Positions 31,795-43,202 of a stretch of 64,000 nt of DNA are shown here, piece after piece. Below the pieces are notes generated by a model. That model searched no databases and was not told where the DNA came from. It was given only the letters and a program-made list of their open reading frames with translations. This DNA is from Sympetrum striolatum (Eukaryota > Arthropoda > Insecta > Odonata > Libellulidae). The number at the start of each line of letters is the position of its first letter. Positions within the stretch are counted from its first letter, which is position 1. The DNA is taken from positions 94,862,615 to 94,926,614 of the forward strand of contig OX388346.1 in assembly GCA_947579665.1 (NCBI GenBank). The letters are read 5' to 3'. Position numbers and translations under genes: made by a program.

Positions 31795-32020
31795 ACATTA
31801 CTGATGCATATTTAAGAGCTTCATTTATGAGGAATTTATTCTGAAACAATTTTTTATATCCTCAAAGAAAAAATATGTTCTTTTATGCAGCTTTTAATAA
31901 TCAGACCTATGCTTTCCAGTTATTTACTATACTTCGCCGATATTTGCAGTAATCTCCCTCTATTTGTTTACCTTCTAACGATACTAAATTTTTTGGTCCA
32001 AGGAGGTGCATAGGATAGGT
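31795..32020. repeat. Dispersed repeat shared with 43.2 kb
   Basis: Segments such as GAGCTTCATT, ATCCTCAAAGAAAA, ATGTTCTTTTATGCAGCTTT, TTATTTACTAT and TTGGTCCAAGGA occur in the same order here and at 43203-43400. The next MITE copy starts right at its end. Non-coding; family unknown. Confidence 0.7.
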
Positions 32021-32031
32021 CTTTTTAATTA

Positions 32032-33115
32032 CCCTATATGCCGGCGTATAAATCAACCCCTAAAATTTTGAGGTGAATTTCATGTTTTAGCCTATGTTCA
32101 GCGTATAAGTCGACCCAAAACATAAGGCAACATACCCCAGCTCTATCTTATGGTTATAAAAATTTCGGTATTTATAAATATATACAATAGCTTAAGGAAT
32201 ATTTACTGCATAAGATTAAGACGCTAGAATTGTGTCGGTCAGGTTGTTAGTTTTGTTTGTGCAGCCATGTCAACTTCTCGCCTCTGCTTAATTATTACAA
32301 AAGTTTCTTTCATAGGTATCACTCAGGACACACAAATAAAAATGCATTACGAAACAGAAACACAATGGTATTAAATTAATTTATTATAGAAATAATGGTG
32401 ATATAGCATGGTAACATCAAATCACGACGCTGCTAAAAACAACTTCCATTAACTCCTAATGCTAAATTGAATCTTAACAATTATAAAAACAAAAACAAAC
32501 CATGATGTGCTTATTGATCTTCATTTGTAAGAAGAAAACATCGATATGTGTATTACATTTTTGTAAATTTAAAATACATGGGAAGAAATGAATCTAATTT
32601 GCGAAGAATAAATATGGGTCACATTTATTTTGAAGATATGAAAATGGTTTATTAATTCAACTCTTTTATTATGAAAACATTACATGACTCATACGTGGAA
32701 ATTGTAAAACCCTAAAAAGTCCTCATCTTAATCATTTGACATAAACATTAATGCTTCATCCGCTAGTGTATCATCATAGGAATCATCTTCCGAACTGAGA
32801 GAAATTATAATGTCCTTATTATATTCACCGATAATTAGTTAGTTTGCAGGGCTTTACATTTTTACTTTCTGCCACAAATGCATTTCTCAATGAAATTTGT
32901 TTTATATAATATCTACGTTAATTAGAATTGCCGATAATAAGTCTCAGTAAGAAGTAATTGTGGTGAGTAGCAAGAGTTAGTGCACAACAAGTGTTAAGCA
33001 GGCAGTTTCACTAATTTACCCCTCCGTGATAAAGGGTTGAATTTTATGTTCGGCGTATAAGTTGACCCCTGGGTTTTGAGAGAATTTTTTAGACTTCAAA
33101 GGTCGACTGATACGG
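32032..33115. mobile_element. TA-flanked MITE, copy 2 (1.08 kb)
   Basis: Left end CCCTATATGCCGGCGTATAA with TA outside; right end, on the minus strand, is shortened (CCGTATCAGTCGACC) with TA at 33116-33117. It has the same inner blocks as copies 1 and 3 but holds about 300 bp more, including a coding remnant on the minus strand. Confidence 0.85.
32728..32832 (-). pseudogene. Acidic C-terminal tail of a transposase, in MITE copy 2
   Basis: The minus strand reads IISLSSEDDSYDDTLADEAL then MFMSND and a stop at 32730-32728. A short acidic, Ser/Asp-rich tail of this type ends many pogo/Tigger-type transposases. It is the only coding piece seen in the three MITE copies, and suggests the parent element. 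The frame is closed by a stop just upstream, so only about 34 codons remain. Confidence 0.45.
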
Positions 33116-33117
33116 TA

Positions 33118-33437
33118 ATCCTCCGTTTACATTTTACACAATAGATGCAATCCTGTAAATAAATGTCAGTTTCTCATCTCAACAACTCCTTGCATTATTA
33201 ATCCTTAGGCACCTGGGCTTACCCATTCCCAAGTTTGAGCTTTGAAATATTTCTCTTTCTGGCCGTTTGCTGAAAACATGATCACGACGCTATGGTCTTT
33301 CACGCAATCTGAGTAATCAAGCACTCGCAAAAATCCGGCACCACTCTGTGCAAGGAATGCCGGATTAGCAAAAGTCTAGTTTAATAGTAATAGAGACTGA
33401 GGATTGAACCCATGACCTCTTATAATGAGTCCCTTGC
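33118..33437. other. No supported gene
   Basis: Contains a short perfect inverted pair, AATCCGGCA and TGCCGGATT, around 33336-33373; too short to name. Otherwise nothing is seen. Confidence 0.4.
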
Positions 33438-33657
33438 ATATATAATAATAATAATTTATTACGTCACAAATACATTCATTAAAGAGACAGAAAATAATTC
33501 TGCCTTGAATAGGTGACATGTCAATAATTTACAATAGTCAGCTTAAAAATAGTACAATTACACCTAAGATATAAAATATTATATTTTTCAATTTAACAAA
33601 GTTCAAATAACACAAAAATATTTTATCAATTGAAATACACCTTTTAAGCATAATCAC

Positions 33658-36600
33658 TCACAAACTATTATCATTTAAAAATTCCTCCACTGTGTAGTAA
33701 CACTTTTTAGATAGTAATTTATGTAAGTTTTCTTTATAAGTTTTTATGTTTTTCCCGTACGTGTCTTTAAATTCTTTTGGAATTTTATTATACAGTTTTA
33801 TTCCCATGTAATATGGGGTCTTTTCATACATTGACAGTCTATGTTTAGGATAATTCACATTGTTTCTCCCTCTGGTATCATAATTATGGTTGTGTTCGTC
33901 CTCAAAATCTTTTCTATTTGAATGAACATAATTTAATACCTCATAAATGTAAATGCAGGGTAATGTCAAAATATTATATTTTTTAAACAGTGGTTTACAT
34001 GAGTCTCTGTATTTAGAAAAGGTCATGATCCGCATAATCTTTTTTTGTACTTTAAATACCGTTTGCCAACCAGGAGCCATACCCCATAGTATGACGCCAT
34101 ATTTCAAAATTGAATAAAAGTAACCATAGTATACTGTCAATCTTGTGGAAATATTTACAATTGGAGCAATGCATGACATATTGAAACATGCACTGTTTAA
34201 CTTTTTAACCAGTGAACTAATCTACATCTACATCTGCATTAATACCCTACAAGCCGCCTTTCGGCGTGTGGCAGGGGGTGTAAACACCAGTTGAATCTAA
34301 ATTACTTCCTTATTCGATTATTGTCACGTATTGTTCGCGGAAAGAATGAATCTCTGAAACGATTCGTCCTAGCATCTATTTCTCTTAACTTACGGTCATT
34401 ATCGGATCGACCGACGTAGCAGGGGGGTTGCATGATACCGATTGTATCTTCCGAAAATGTAGTTTCCCCGAATTTATTAAGCAATCGCAGCCTAGCTTCC
34501 AATCTCCTTTCTTTCAAGGATTCCCAACCTACGTCTGAGAGCATTTTTGTAACGCTTGCTTTTTTACCGTAGCATTTCTTAACAAAACGAACTGCTTTAC
34601 GCTGCACTTTCTCGAGTTCGCGAGTACACGTTTCATCCGCCGGATCCCATATACTTGCCGCATATTCCAGAAGGGGTCTGACCAAGGTAAAATAACATCG
34701 CTCTCTCACCTTTTCATCGCATTTACCGTCAATGCGCTTTACAAAGCCAAGCCTTTTACTTGCTTTGCCGCAGATTTTTCGAATATGCATGCTCCAATTT
34801 AAGTTATTAGTAATGTCGATCCCGAGATATTTAACTGAATCTACTACTTTGATACTAATTCCATTAATTTTGTATGGGTGATTTGGACGCATTTTTTTCT
34901 TTTCGAAGAAATTAACTACGGAGCATTTACTTACGTTAATATCTAATTCCCATTTTTCGCATCACCTTTGGATGAGGACTAAATCGTTTGAGAGAGATGT
35001 CCGGTCTTCCTCGTTTGTTATTTCCCTATATATAACCGAGTCATCCGCAAATATCCTCACATTACTAACTATCTCGTCACTCAAGTCATTGATATAATAT
35101 GTTCCTAATATGTTCCTTCCAGGACATAAGCTCATCAAAATGTACTCCAAGCATTTTCATGGAGTGCTCTATATCTATATCTATGTTAATTTTATTTTTT
35201 CCCATAAATGGTTTTATGTCAGTTGTCAGTTTTTTACTACTTTTAAAATGAACTGCATTAGTTTTTTTGAAGTTTAATTTCAGGCCATTTACTGTCTGCC
35301 AGTTTCCATTGTCTCTATTGTGTATGTAAGGTTGTTTGCTAGTCCTTCAAGATTTTTGTCCTTCAGTAACACTGTTGTGTCATCTGCATATAATATCACC
35401 TCCTTATTGATATTAGATGAAAGATCATTCATGAAGATAATGAAGAGCAAGGGGCCCAGGACTGATCCTTGTGGCACACCCATCTTAACATTTTTCCCTT
35501 TTGAAGTGTATGGTTTATTATCCTTTACAGTACATGTTTTTTGTTTCCTACATGACAGATAGGAGGATAACCATGTAAGAGCTTCATTCTTCACACCGTA
35601 ATATTCTAATTAATTGATCAATATGGTATGGCACACACAATCAAAGGCTTTCGTAAGATCACAGGCTAATCCTATTGTTGATTGCGATAAAAATCAAGGG
35701 ATTTACAGATGCTATTTACAATGTCAGTTAAAGCTGTAGTAGTTGAATGGTTTTCCCTAAATCCACGTTGACCTGGAAGTAATATTTTGCTTTTTTCAAA
35801 ATAATTTAGAAGTTGTTTATTTGCAGCTATTTCAAATATCTTGGAGAAAGTTGGAAGTAGGGATATGGGCCTATAATTTTTCATTAATTCAGGTTGTCCT
35901 TCTTTGTAAATTGGTTTTATGATGCTGTATTTAAGTTTCTCTGGAAAAATGCCTGATTTGAAAGATTGATTTATTATTCTACTTAGAGGTTCACTAATAA
36001 TGTCCTTGACTTCTTTAATGACGGATATTGGTATTTCATCCCATCCACATGACCTTTTATTTTTAATTTTGGATATGATACTGATGACATCATATTTCTT
36101 GACTGGTTCAAACTTAAAATTGTGCCTGGTATTATCAATGATCTTGTTATTACTAGTCAAATGTTTGGCCTCATATATTGATCCTGTAACATTTATTTCA
36201 TCTGATATATTTATGAAATAATCATTTATGGAGTTGGCTATCTGTTTTGGGTTACTTATTTCTTTATCATTCAGAATTACTGTTGCTAGTTCCTTGTTTT
36301 TGATGTCCCTCAAGCCAAGTTCACCTTTAATTAATGACCAGGTTGCTTTGCTTTTATTGTTTGCATTATGAACAAAGTTGGAATTTGCCATCATTTTAGC
36401 TTTCCTAATGACTTTATTTAATATTTCTCTATCCTTCTTGAAATATTGTATAATTTGGGGATTATTTTCAGTTTTTGCTTCTTGATGAAGAAGTCTTTTC
36501 CTTTTGCTGGATATTATTATTCCCTGGGCAATCCAATTTGGGGTTGAGCCAACATTTCTCCCATTGGTTGTTTTAAGGTTTACAATATCCTCATTATGTA

Positions 36601-36880
36601 CTTTTAAATCATCCCTCCTTTTTATTATGAACTCATTATCTTCCCTTATAAGTATACATGATCCTCCATGCGAAGAATGCATTCTGCTGTAAAAATCTAC
36701 TACACTGTAATTTCTTATCTTATTTAATATATGTATTTGCTCTTGCTGTAGCCAGTGTTCATTCAGACATATGACTGAGGCTTTTAATGGAAGGTCTTCA
36801 TTTAGAAAAATTTCAAAATTATTAATTTTAGATTAGATTCCTTGGATATTAAGATGCATTAACCATTGGTGATTACCATT
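33658..36880 (-). pseudogene. LINE B ORF2, deleted endonuclease and split RT
   Basis: The endonuclease starts near 36840 (SVICLNEHWLQQEQ, then GGSCILIRE) but its middle is deleted; the frame then reads WIAQGIIISSKRKRLLH. The RT follows: SCGWDEIPISVIKE, IKPIYKEGQPELMKNYRPIS, LLPTFSKIFE, QRGFRENHSTTTAL. A frameshift near 35680 leads to CDLTKAFDCV (first catalytic Asp, about 35650), then MGVPQGSVLGPLLF and ILYADDTTVLL (about 35380). At KMLGVHFDELMSWKEHI (about 35140) the frame is interrupted by LINE C and resumes at 34214 with SSLVKKLNSACF, then YGVILWG and HNYDTRGRNNVNYPKHR to the stop near 33661. Two shifts, one deletion and one insertion disable it. Confidence 0.85.
34215..35120 (-). mobile_element. 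LINE C fragment, CR1-like, nested in LINE B
   Basis: A 5'-truncated insertion on the same strand as LINE B. It starts inside the RT (YINDLSDEIVSNV, IFADDSVIYREI with the catalytic FADD, about 35100-35030), then 34892-34302 encodes SVKYLGIDITNNLNWSMHI, FTLVRPLLEYAASIWDP, LEKVQRKAVRFV, and ERRLEARLRLL, typical of arthropod CR1-like thumb and C-terminus. After the stop comes a 3' end with CCGCCTTTCGGCGTG (plus strand) and a (GATGTA)n tail at 34232-34216, a known kind of tail for these LINEs. It cuts the LINE B frame between WKEHI and SSLVKK. Confidence 0.85.
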
Positions 36881-36889
36881 TACCATATA

Positions 36890-37357
36890 CTTTGCAGTAT
36901 TATCAGAACACTTTTTACTATTTCATATATAATTTTTACCATTCTCTCCTTTATTGTCAAAGAACTGGAGAGAGTCATTTTTTTCGATTTCATCATTTCC
37001 GTTTACCTTGATATCCTCTTTAACTTTCATTAGATTAGAATTACCATCAACATTGCTATTTACCATAAAGTCAGCATCACGTTTTACCATAGAGTCACTT
37101 GTATTTACCATAGCTTTACTATTTATCATAAAATCTGAATCTACATTATATACCTAATGTTTGTCACCAACTGAACCATTACATATATTGTAACTTTCAT
37201 CAACCATAGCTACATACTTTAAACGCTATGCATCCTGAAATTTTCTTTTAAAACTAGTAAGTATTTTCTGATACATAGGGCAGCTTCTGTCATAAGATGT
37301 GTGATTTGTATTCAGCTGCAAACCAAGTTTCTGGTTAGTTCTCACAGAGTTTATACA
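36890..37357. other. LINE B linker, low-complexity
   Basis: Between ORF1 and ORF2. On the minus strand 37129-36923 reads a run of short Asn/Met/Asp/Val-rich repeats (MVNTSDSMVKRDADFMVN). No domain is recognised. It is probably part of a longer ORF1 C-terminus out of frame. Confidence 0.4.
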
Positions 37358-37729
37358 TCATTTCATAATACTTTGACACTCATTATAACTGTGCTTATCG
37401 GCACAATAAGAACAGGCTTGATAAGTTTGACAAAACTTCATAATATGTTCGTATTGTTGACAATTATGACATGAAACAATATTAAAATGGTCAAACACTC
37501 TACAGAAGTTAAATTCAACCTTAATCTTTTCTTTACTGGAGAGAATCTTGTGTGTGTCCCTGTCACATTGAATAGTTATATTACACAAATCATTTTTATA
37601 CCTCTTACTCGCATGCACAACATCCAAATGGGTTTCTTCATTCAGATTATTAAAGACCTTAATGCTACGCACCAAATCTGCATTTGACATACCCTTTATA
37701 TCTTCGTAAGTAACCCCGATAATTTTCAT
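37358..37729 (-). pseudogene. LINE B ORF1 C-terminal part with zinc knuckles
   Basis: The frame reads MKIIGVTYEDIKGM, a beta-rich RNA-binding-like stretch, then two Cys-rich blocks: CHNCQQYEHIMKFC and CSYCADKHSYNEC. The second fits C-x2-C-x3-H-x4-C; the first is close to CCHC. Gag-like ORF1s of Jockey-type LINEs end this way and bind element RNA. The N-terminus is not visible. Codons upstream of the Met are in other frames, so the start is a position of convenience. Confidence 0.7.
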
Positions 37730-38227
37730 TTTCGGATAACATGGCCTTAATAGTCATACATAAATTTCTTTTTAATAATAGTCTATTTTTGGATGCCGTT
37801 TTATAGAAATACAGTGGAACCTCGCTTAATGAGTATAATTCGTTCCAGAATGTTACTCGTAATGCGAAACACTCGTTAAGCGAAACAATTTTTTCCATTG
37901 GAATCAATGTAAAACAGGATAATGCGTTCCATTCCGAAAAAAATAATGCAATTTATTATTTAAAATATATTCTTTTTTACTAGAAAGTTGTCTTGAGAGG
38001 TTTGTTTCTGCCTACGCTTCAAATTTTTGCAAAAATGAGACAGTATTATCGTTAAATAAATTTGCAGCGCTCATAGCTACTGCCTTATTAGGGTGATGCT
38101 TCTCAACGTACGATGTAACAGCTTCTCATGCTTTTAGCATCTCCCTTATTTCGTTGGAAGCTTGTTGCTCTGCTGAGGCTGTAATCTCCTCCTCCCCTGA
38201 CGAAATACTCTCCACAAATTCTTGCTG

Positions 38228-40620
38228 TTACACAGAATTCAGCTCCATAAGCTCTTCGGTGGTCAGTTCCTGGCTATGCTCTTCCACTAGCTCATCGATG
38301 TCGTTGCTATCCACCTCTAGCCCCATAATCTTGGCCAGAGACACAATCTCGTCAACTACCGGCTCCGCAGGCACTTGCTCAAACTCCTCGGAGTTGTGTT
38401 CGACAACGCTGTCCGGCCATAGCTTCTTCCATGCAGAAATAAGGGTTCTCTTGGTGACCCCCTCCCATGCCTCGTCGATCATCTTGAGGCAGGCAACGAT
38501 GTGAAAGTGGTCTTTCCAAAACTCTCTGAGAGTGAGATTGGTTCCTTCAGTTACCTCAAAACAACGCTCAAATAGAGTTTTAGTGTAGAGCTTTTTAAAA
38601 TTTGAGATGACATTCTGATCCATTGGCTGCAGTAAAGGAGTGGTGTTAGGAGGAAGGAATTGGATCTTGATGAATTTAAATTCTTCAAGGAGGTCATTTC
38701 TAGGCCTGGAGGATGTGCAGGAGCGTTGTCCATAACAAGCAAGGCACGGAGTGGCAAATTCATCTCAAACCTTTTTTTTTTACAGACGGACCAAACACTT
38801 CATTGATCCAATCGATAAAAAGGTAACGTGTCACCCAAGCCTTGTTGTTGGACCTCCACATGACATTTGTCCTTCGTCCGTTGATGATCCTGACGTCTTC
38901 TTAATGAGGTCGCCAAAAATTAGTTTCGCCTTCTCACAAACTAGGTTTTCGTTAACAGTGTCGCACTGTATTTGCTTCTCATTGATCCATTTGAGAAGCA
39001 ATCTTTCAGCATCGTCGAGAATACGTGGCCTTTGCGCAGAAATTCTTGTGACTCCCTTTGAGGCATCAATCTCATCCTTGTTTTTGAGGATAGTGCAAAT
39101 AGTAGATGTGGACCAATTGTATGCACGAGCTAGGCCAGCCACGCTCACACCTCGATTCCGCTTCTCAATAATTTGACGTTTGACTTGTATCATTATCATC
39201 AATTGGTAGCTTCTCCTATCAAGAGGTTAGTTCTCTTGGATCTCCACTCTCCTCTTCTACTTGCTCTCCTTTTCAATTGCTCATATTCATCTCATTCTTT
39301 AAATTGTCCAACCATTCCATCCTTGGTCTCCCTCTCTTCCTTACTGTCCATCCTTCCAGCTCTGTCACGATTCTCTCCCCTGACGATCCCCTCAGCACAT
39401 GTCCCGCGTATTTCCACTTTCTTCTTTTCATTTCATAGGCTATACCTGCTTCCAATCTTTCTTTAAACCTCTTCGTTAGTTATTCTGTCTAGGCATTTAA
39501 TTTTCAAAATTCTTCTGGCAAACCATGTGTCCAATGCCTTTATACTTTTTTTCCATACTTTTTAAGGTGGTCCATGTCTCGCACCCATACAAGAAAACCG
39601 GTTAAACATAACACCTCAACATTTTCAGTTTTAATTTCATGTTGATCTCTCCTCTCATTAGATCCTTGTGTTTCCAAAAATTTTCCTTTGCCATTCCAAT
39701 TCTTGATTTTATTGCATTACTGCAGTACCCATCGTCTGATTTTAACTTCCTAGATATCTAAACTGTTGGACTTGTTTTATTGGTTTGTCATTAATTTTTA
39801 TATTGCAGTCAATGTTGCTCTTTTTACTAGCCACCATCATTACTTTTCTTTTATTGGTATCAATGTTCAATCCAAATTTTGTTCTCACCTCATAAACTCT
39901 TTGCATTGCTAACTCTAAATCCTCTTTTGAGTATGTCATGATTACTATATCATCTGCTTACCTTTAATTGCTGAAATTCCTTCCTCCTATACATATACCC
40001 TTAATCTCTTCTAATGCTTGCCCTACAACTTCTTCACTGTGCAGGTTAAATAAAAGTCTGTTTTTTAACCTTATTTCCATTAGAATATTTATCGGGAGTA
40101 TGATGATACGATATATCTGTCGTATGTATCATCATACACCCCTGTCTTACTCCACATTTTACTTCGAACCATTCAGTCAGTTCGGAATTTATTCTGAAAG
40201 CAGCTTTCTGGTTATTATACATTATTTGAATTATTTTTTGGCGGTTGTTATCTATTCCAATTTTATGTAACATTTGTATTAAAACTTTCTGGTTAACTTT
40301 TTCAAATGCCTTTCGATATCTATAAAACCTGAAAAGTTCTTTTTATTATTACCTTTTAGATTATTTTCCAAAATTAGTCTTAACTCCATTATGGCATCAC
40401 GTGTTCCTTTGTTTTCCCTAAAACCATACTGATCATCTGATATTTTATCTTCAATTTGCTTCTTAATTCTCTTTAGAATTATCATTAGTAATATTTTACA
40501 TGCATGTGAAATCAAACTAATTGTTCTATATCTTTCATACACTATTGCATTGCATTGTTTGACTTCTAGGGTGATTTTTTTTCTTGTCTTCTTGTGGCAT
40601 TTTCTTTAGGGAAGAATATT
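38228..40620 (-). pseudogene. Tigger transposase, split by RTE and internally deleted
   Basis: The N-terminal codons lie near 40610-40566 (KKITLEVK in one frame). After the RTE the psq-type HTH goes on at 39186: VKRQIIEKRNRGVSVAGLA, then YNWSTSTICTILKNK, and the CENP-B-type HTH to about 38835. A deletion near 38830 removes the first part of the DDE domain with its first Asp. The frame resumes as LFIDWINEVFGPSV, then ALLVMDNAPAHPPGL with the second catalytic Asp (about 38745), a shifted Q-P-M-D-Q block with the third (about 38620), then FEVTEGTNLTLREFWKDHF, AWKKLWPDS and an acidic tail, DDIDEL-like, to the stop near 38229. Motifs are close to those of Tigger1-type proteins. Confidence 0.85.
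39187..40556 (-). mobile_element. RTE-type LINE, 5'-truncated, nested in Tigger
   Basis: GTTTGACTT flanks the insert exactly (39178-39186 and 40557-40565), a 9-bp target duplication. On the minus strand the insert reads RT motifs: YERYRTISLISHACKILLMI, QYGFRENKGTRDAI, FSGFIDIER (degraded), MLHKIGIDNNRQKII, KCGVRQGC, then ADDIVIMTYSKEDLE (about 39965) and QVQQFRYLGS. Near 39455-39300 it reads RRKWKYAGHVLRGSS and KRGRPRMEWLDNL, the standard RTE C-terminus. The 3' end is a short ATGATGATAATGAT-like tail, as usual for RTE. Several shifts are present. It is younger than the Tigger it interrupts. Confidence 0.9.
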
Positions 40621-40864
40621 TAAACTTTGCACTAAAAATACACAATAATTAGTCCGGATACAACTTTCGCAAGCGACAGTAAGATGCTAGCTGAACGAGC
40701 CCTGAATATAGACTGATAGCCGAGATGACGGCAGGAACCTCCATGTGGCGCCACGATGTATCCTCGTCCCTAGTTCTACGAAACATCGCTCGTTAAGCGA
40801 GTCACTTGGCTACATTCTGTTTAGCTCGTTATGCGAGGTGCTCGTTAAGTGAGGTTTGACTGTA

Positions 40865-41690
40865 TGCCTAAAGATCATCTTCTAAATCAGCTCAATCTCA
40901 CCCCAATCAAAGCCTCTCACAATTTCTCCGATATTTCCTACTTATATAATATAATAAATAGCAAAGTTGATTCCCCATTCTTACTCTCTCTTTTCTCTTT
41001 CCCTCAAGAACTGCACGCCTATCCGATACCTTCTCTTTGATTACTCCCCATCTATCAATAGTAAAACGATCACTCTTCTTTCGCATTCCTTCAATTTTCA
41101 ACTCCATTTCCTCCAATACTCATTTCGATCCTTTCTTCACATCTCCAAAATCCATCCAGAATATACTTGCGAGAGTTTGACCCGGAAAAATACAATTTTC
41201 TACGATTTTTTTCTATGTTTATATTCATTTGTTACTTTATTATATGTTTAATCAGTTGATTTTTCACAATTTTGTCAATATTTTGTTCTTTATTATTATT
41301 TTTCATCATCAGCGGTAATTGGCTTTGCGCTGTATGTTGATGTTTGTTAATAAATAAATAAAATACCGAGTAACAATTTTGTATCCCTTCAAGAAATGCA
41401 TAAATTAATATCCTAATGTTGACCACTAACTTGATGGAAAATCTCTTCTTCAACCTCTTTCTTTTCTTTAAATTGGTCTCGTCAGGTATTTTGTTTTGCT
41501 TCGATAAAATCTGTGGTAGAATTATGTCGTTTTCAGTTGTTCTTCTCACTTGTCCCTCATTTATTGTCTTTTTATCACTAAGTAACTTTTGACTGTCAAA
41601 ACAATACTTTTTTCTGAAGCAGACACTTTGACACAAGGGTAAGTGTAAAAGTTTCTATTCTGTTTGTTTTCTCTTCTTTCATCCGACAAT
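40865..41690. other. Unrecognised, weakly coding-like minus strand
   Basis: Minus-strand frames at 41636-41232 and 41150-40907 are rich in Lys, Arg and Glu (KKSDRFTIDRWGVIKEK, GKRKERVRMG) and could be decayed element coding, but no motif allows an assignment. Confidence 0.3.
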
Positions 41691-41699
41691 TATTTGATT

Positions 41700-42720
41700 T
41701 TTTATTCATGACAAATGGCTTCTCTGATGGTCCTTCGTTCGATCCCAGTCAGTTATTTACATTCTTCAATGCATTTCTTTTGCAGATAATGGAAAGTATT
41801 TTAGGTACTTCCTGGAATGATATTGACTTCAAAATTTTTATAATATAAGTTTTATTTCTACCAGGTCCTTATATATATTCACTTCTGCCAGAAGGTACTG
41901 AGTTCAACACCAGGCGTCTCTAAAATTAGAAATTGCTACGATTAACATAGGGTAACATAGAAACTTAAAACTCGGCATGTGAATAGAGATCATAAATACA
42001 TTTCATATGCACTGTTTAAGGTTTCCCTAATGGTCAAGGGAAACCCAGGTCTTCCTGGTCATACTTATTATGCAGCACAATAGAAGATCATCATCTCTAA
42101 CTATGTGTGAAAATTCAAGCAGAAATATTGGTTGCAACTGCCTCAAACGACGACCTTCTTTTCCTTATGAGAGAAAAGTTATTGTGCTCTGGCATCGAAC
42201 CCAGGAACAGTAGGTTCTTATGAAATTTTTTTTCATAAACCAATTCTTACCAAGCATCTTCTAGCCAAGCACAAACTTCCTATCATTTCGATAAGTGCAT
42301 TTAAAAAAATAATGAATAACTACTCCCATGTATTTTAAAGGGCAGATATTTGCATCTTCCTAGCATCGAACCCAGGATAGTTTCCATGAAAGTAATGTAT
42401 GTTTTCAATAGATCATGACCATATATATGGGCTCCTAGAGTTTTGATTCTCTAGCTATCTGGAAAGTATTTTTTTTTAATTCTAGAAATTCAAAGCTATG
42501 CATTCAAATGGGAAAAATCGGGACTTGGAGGTCCTCTGAAATCGAACCCATGGTACTGAGGTTCAAAATCGCAATTTTTCTGGCAGTTACATGTTATGGC
42601 CAATACATCGTAAAAATTTCAAGTCGATGACGCTTGTGGTTTAGCCTGTGATCCTATCTATATCCATGAATGAATCCGGAGAAGCAGCTATATATAATAG
42701 ATAATAAAAGTACATAATAC
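41700..42720. repeat. Composite repeat, rearranged copy in two orientations
   Basis: 41700-42030 matches 1940-2200 in the same orientation (TTCGTTCGATCCCAG at about 41740; TTCAACACCAGGCGTCTC at about 41912). 42040-42720 matches 780-1600 in reverse (box copies near 42190, 42368, 42545). The switch lies at a perfect 9-bp-stem hairpin at 42020-42045. The end near 42705 is the TCTATTATATATAG terminus in minus orientation. Confidence 0.75.
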
Positions 42721-43202
42721 TTGTGATAGCCCAACGATTAGATGATGGAATTTTGTCTGGTTATCTATAATTAAATTTTAAAAATCATAAATTATGTAAA
42801 GAGATAGCCATTACATATGCTAATATGCTATGTATCACAAAGCATTTTTTAAAAACTTTCCCTAAAATTTTCAAATCGTGATCCAAAGTAAAAAATTAGC
42901 TATGTACAAAAAATCACTGTTAAAAATCAGATAAATTGAGGAATATTGGTCAATCATTTCATGTACATTTATATGTTCACGAAGGAACATAAACACTATG
43001 ATGAATGCAGAGGTTAAAAAACTAAATAAATTTTAATATTCGGAGTAGAGAAAAGACTTGGCATTACACTGAGTTATAGTTTTTAATTAGTAAGATTAAC
43101 TTTTTAATCACAGATAGTCTAGTAAGAATCAAAGGAAAGAATAAATATATATATATGTAACAATATTTATTATGTAGAAGCTATTGAAAAACTAAAGTTA
43201 TA
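42721..43202. other. No feature seen
   Basis: AT-rich, no supported feature. Confidence 0.4.

Larger units (their letters stand above)
33438..37740 (-). mobile_element. LINE B, CR1/Jockey-like, host of a nested LINE
   Basis: The minus strand holds a CCHC-type ORF1 (37729-37358), a linker, ORF2 (about 36880-33658), and a 3' end with (ATT)n near 33456-33438. ORF2 is cut at about 35115/34215 by LINE C. The 5' end is lost or lies against the Tigger element that begins at 37812. Internal deletions and frameshifts show it is old and inactive. Confidence 0.8.
37812..40862 (-). mobile_element. Tigger/pogo DNA transposon with nested RTE
   Basis: Left end CAGTGGAACCTCGCTTAA and right end (minus strand) CAGTCAAACCTCACTTAA are inverted repeats, each with inner TTAACGAG or TTAAGCGA motifs. 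TA lies on both sides (37810-37811, 40863-40864). Without the RTE and one target copy it is about 1.67 kb, shorter than an intact member because the middle of the transposase is deleted. The ends differ clearly from those of the 9.77-kb element, so this is a second Tigger family. Confidence 0.9.

Noticed and set aside
33336..33373. AATCCGGCA/TGCCGGATT inverted pair
   Set aside because: Nine-base arms; too short to separate from chance or from a worn TIR.
41232..41636. 134-codon Lys/Arg-rich minus-strand frame
   Set aside because: No recognisable motif; AT-rich composition gives such frames often.
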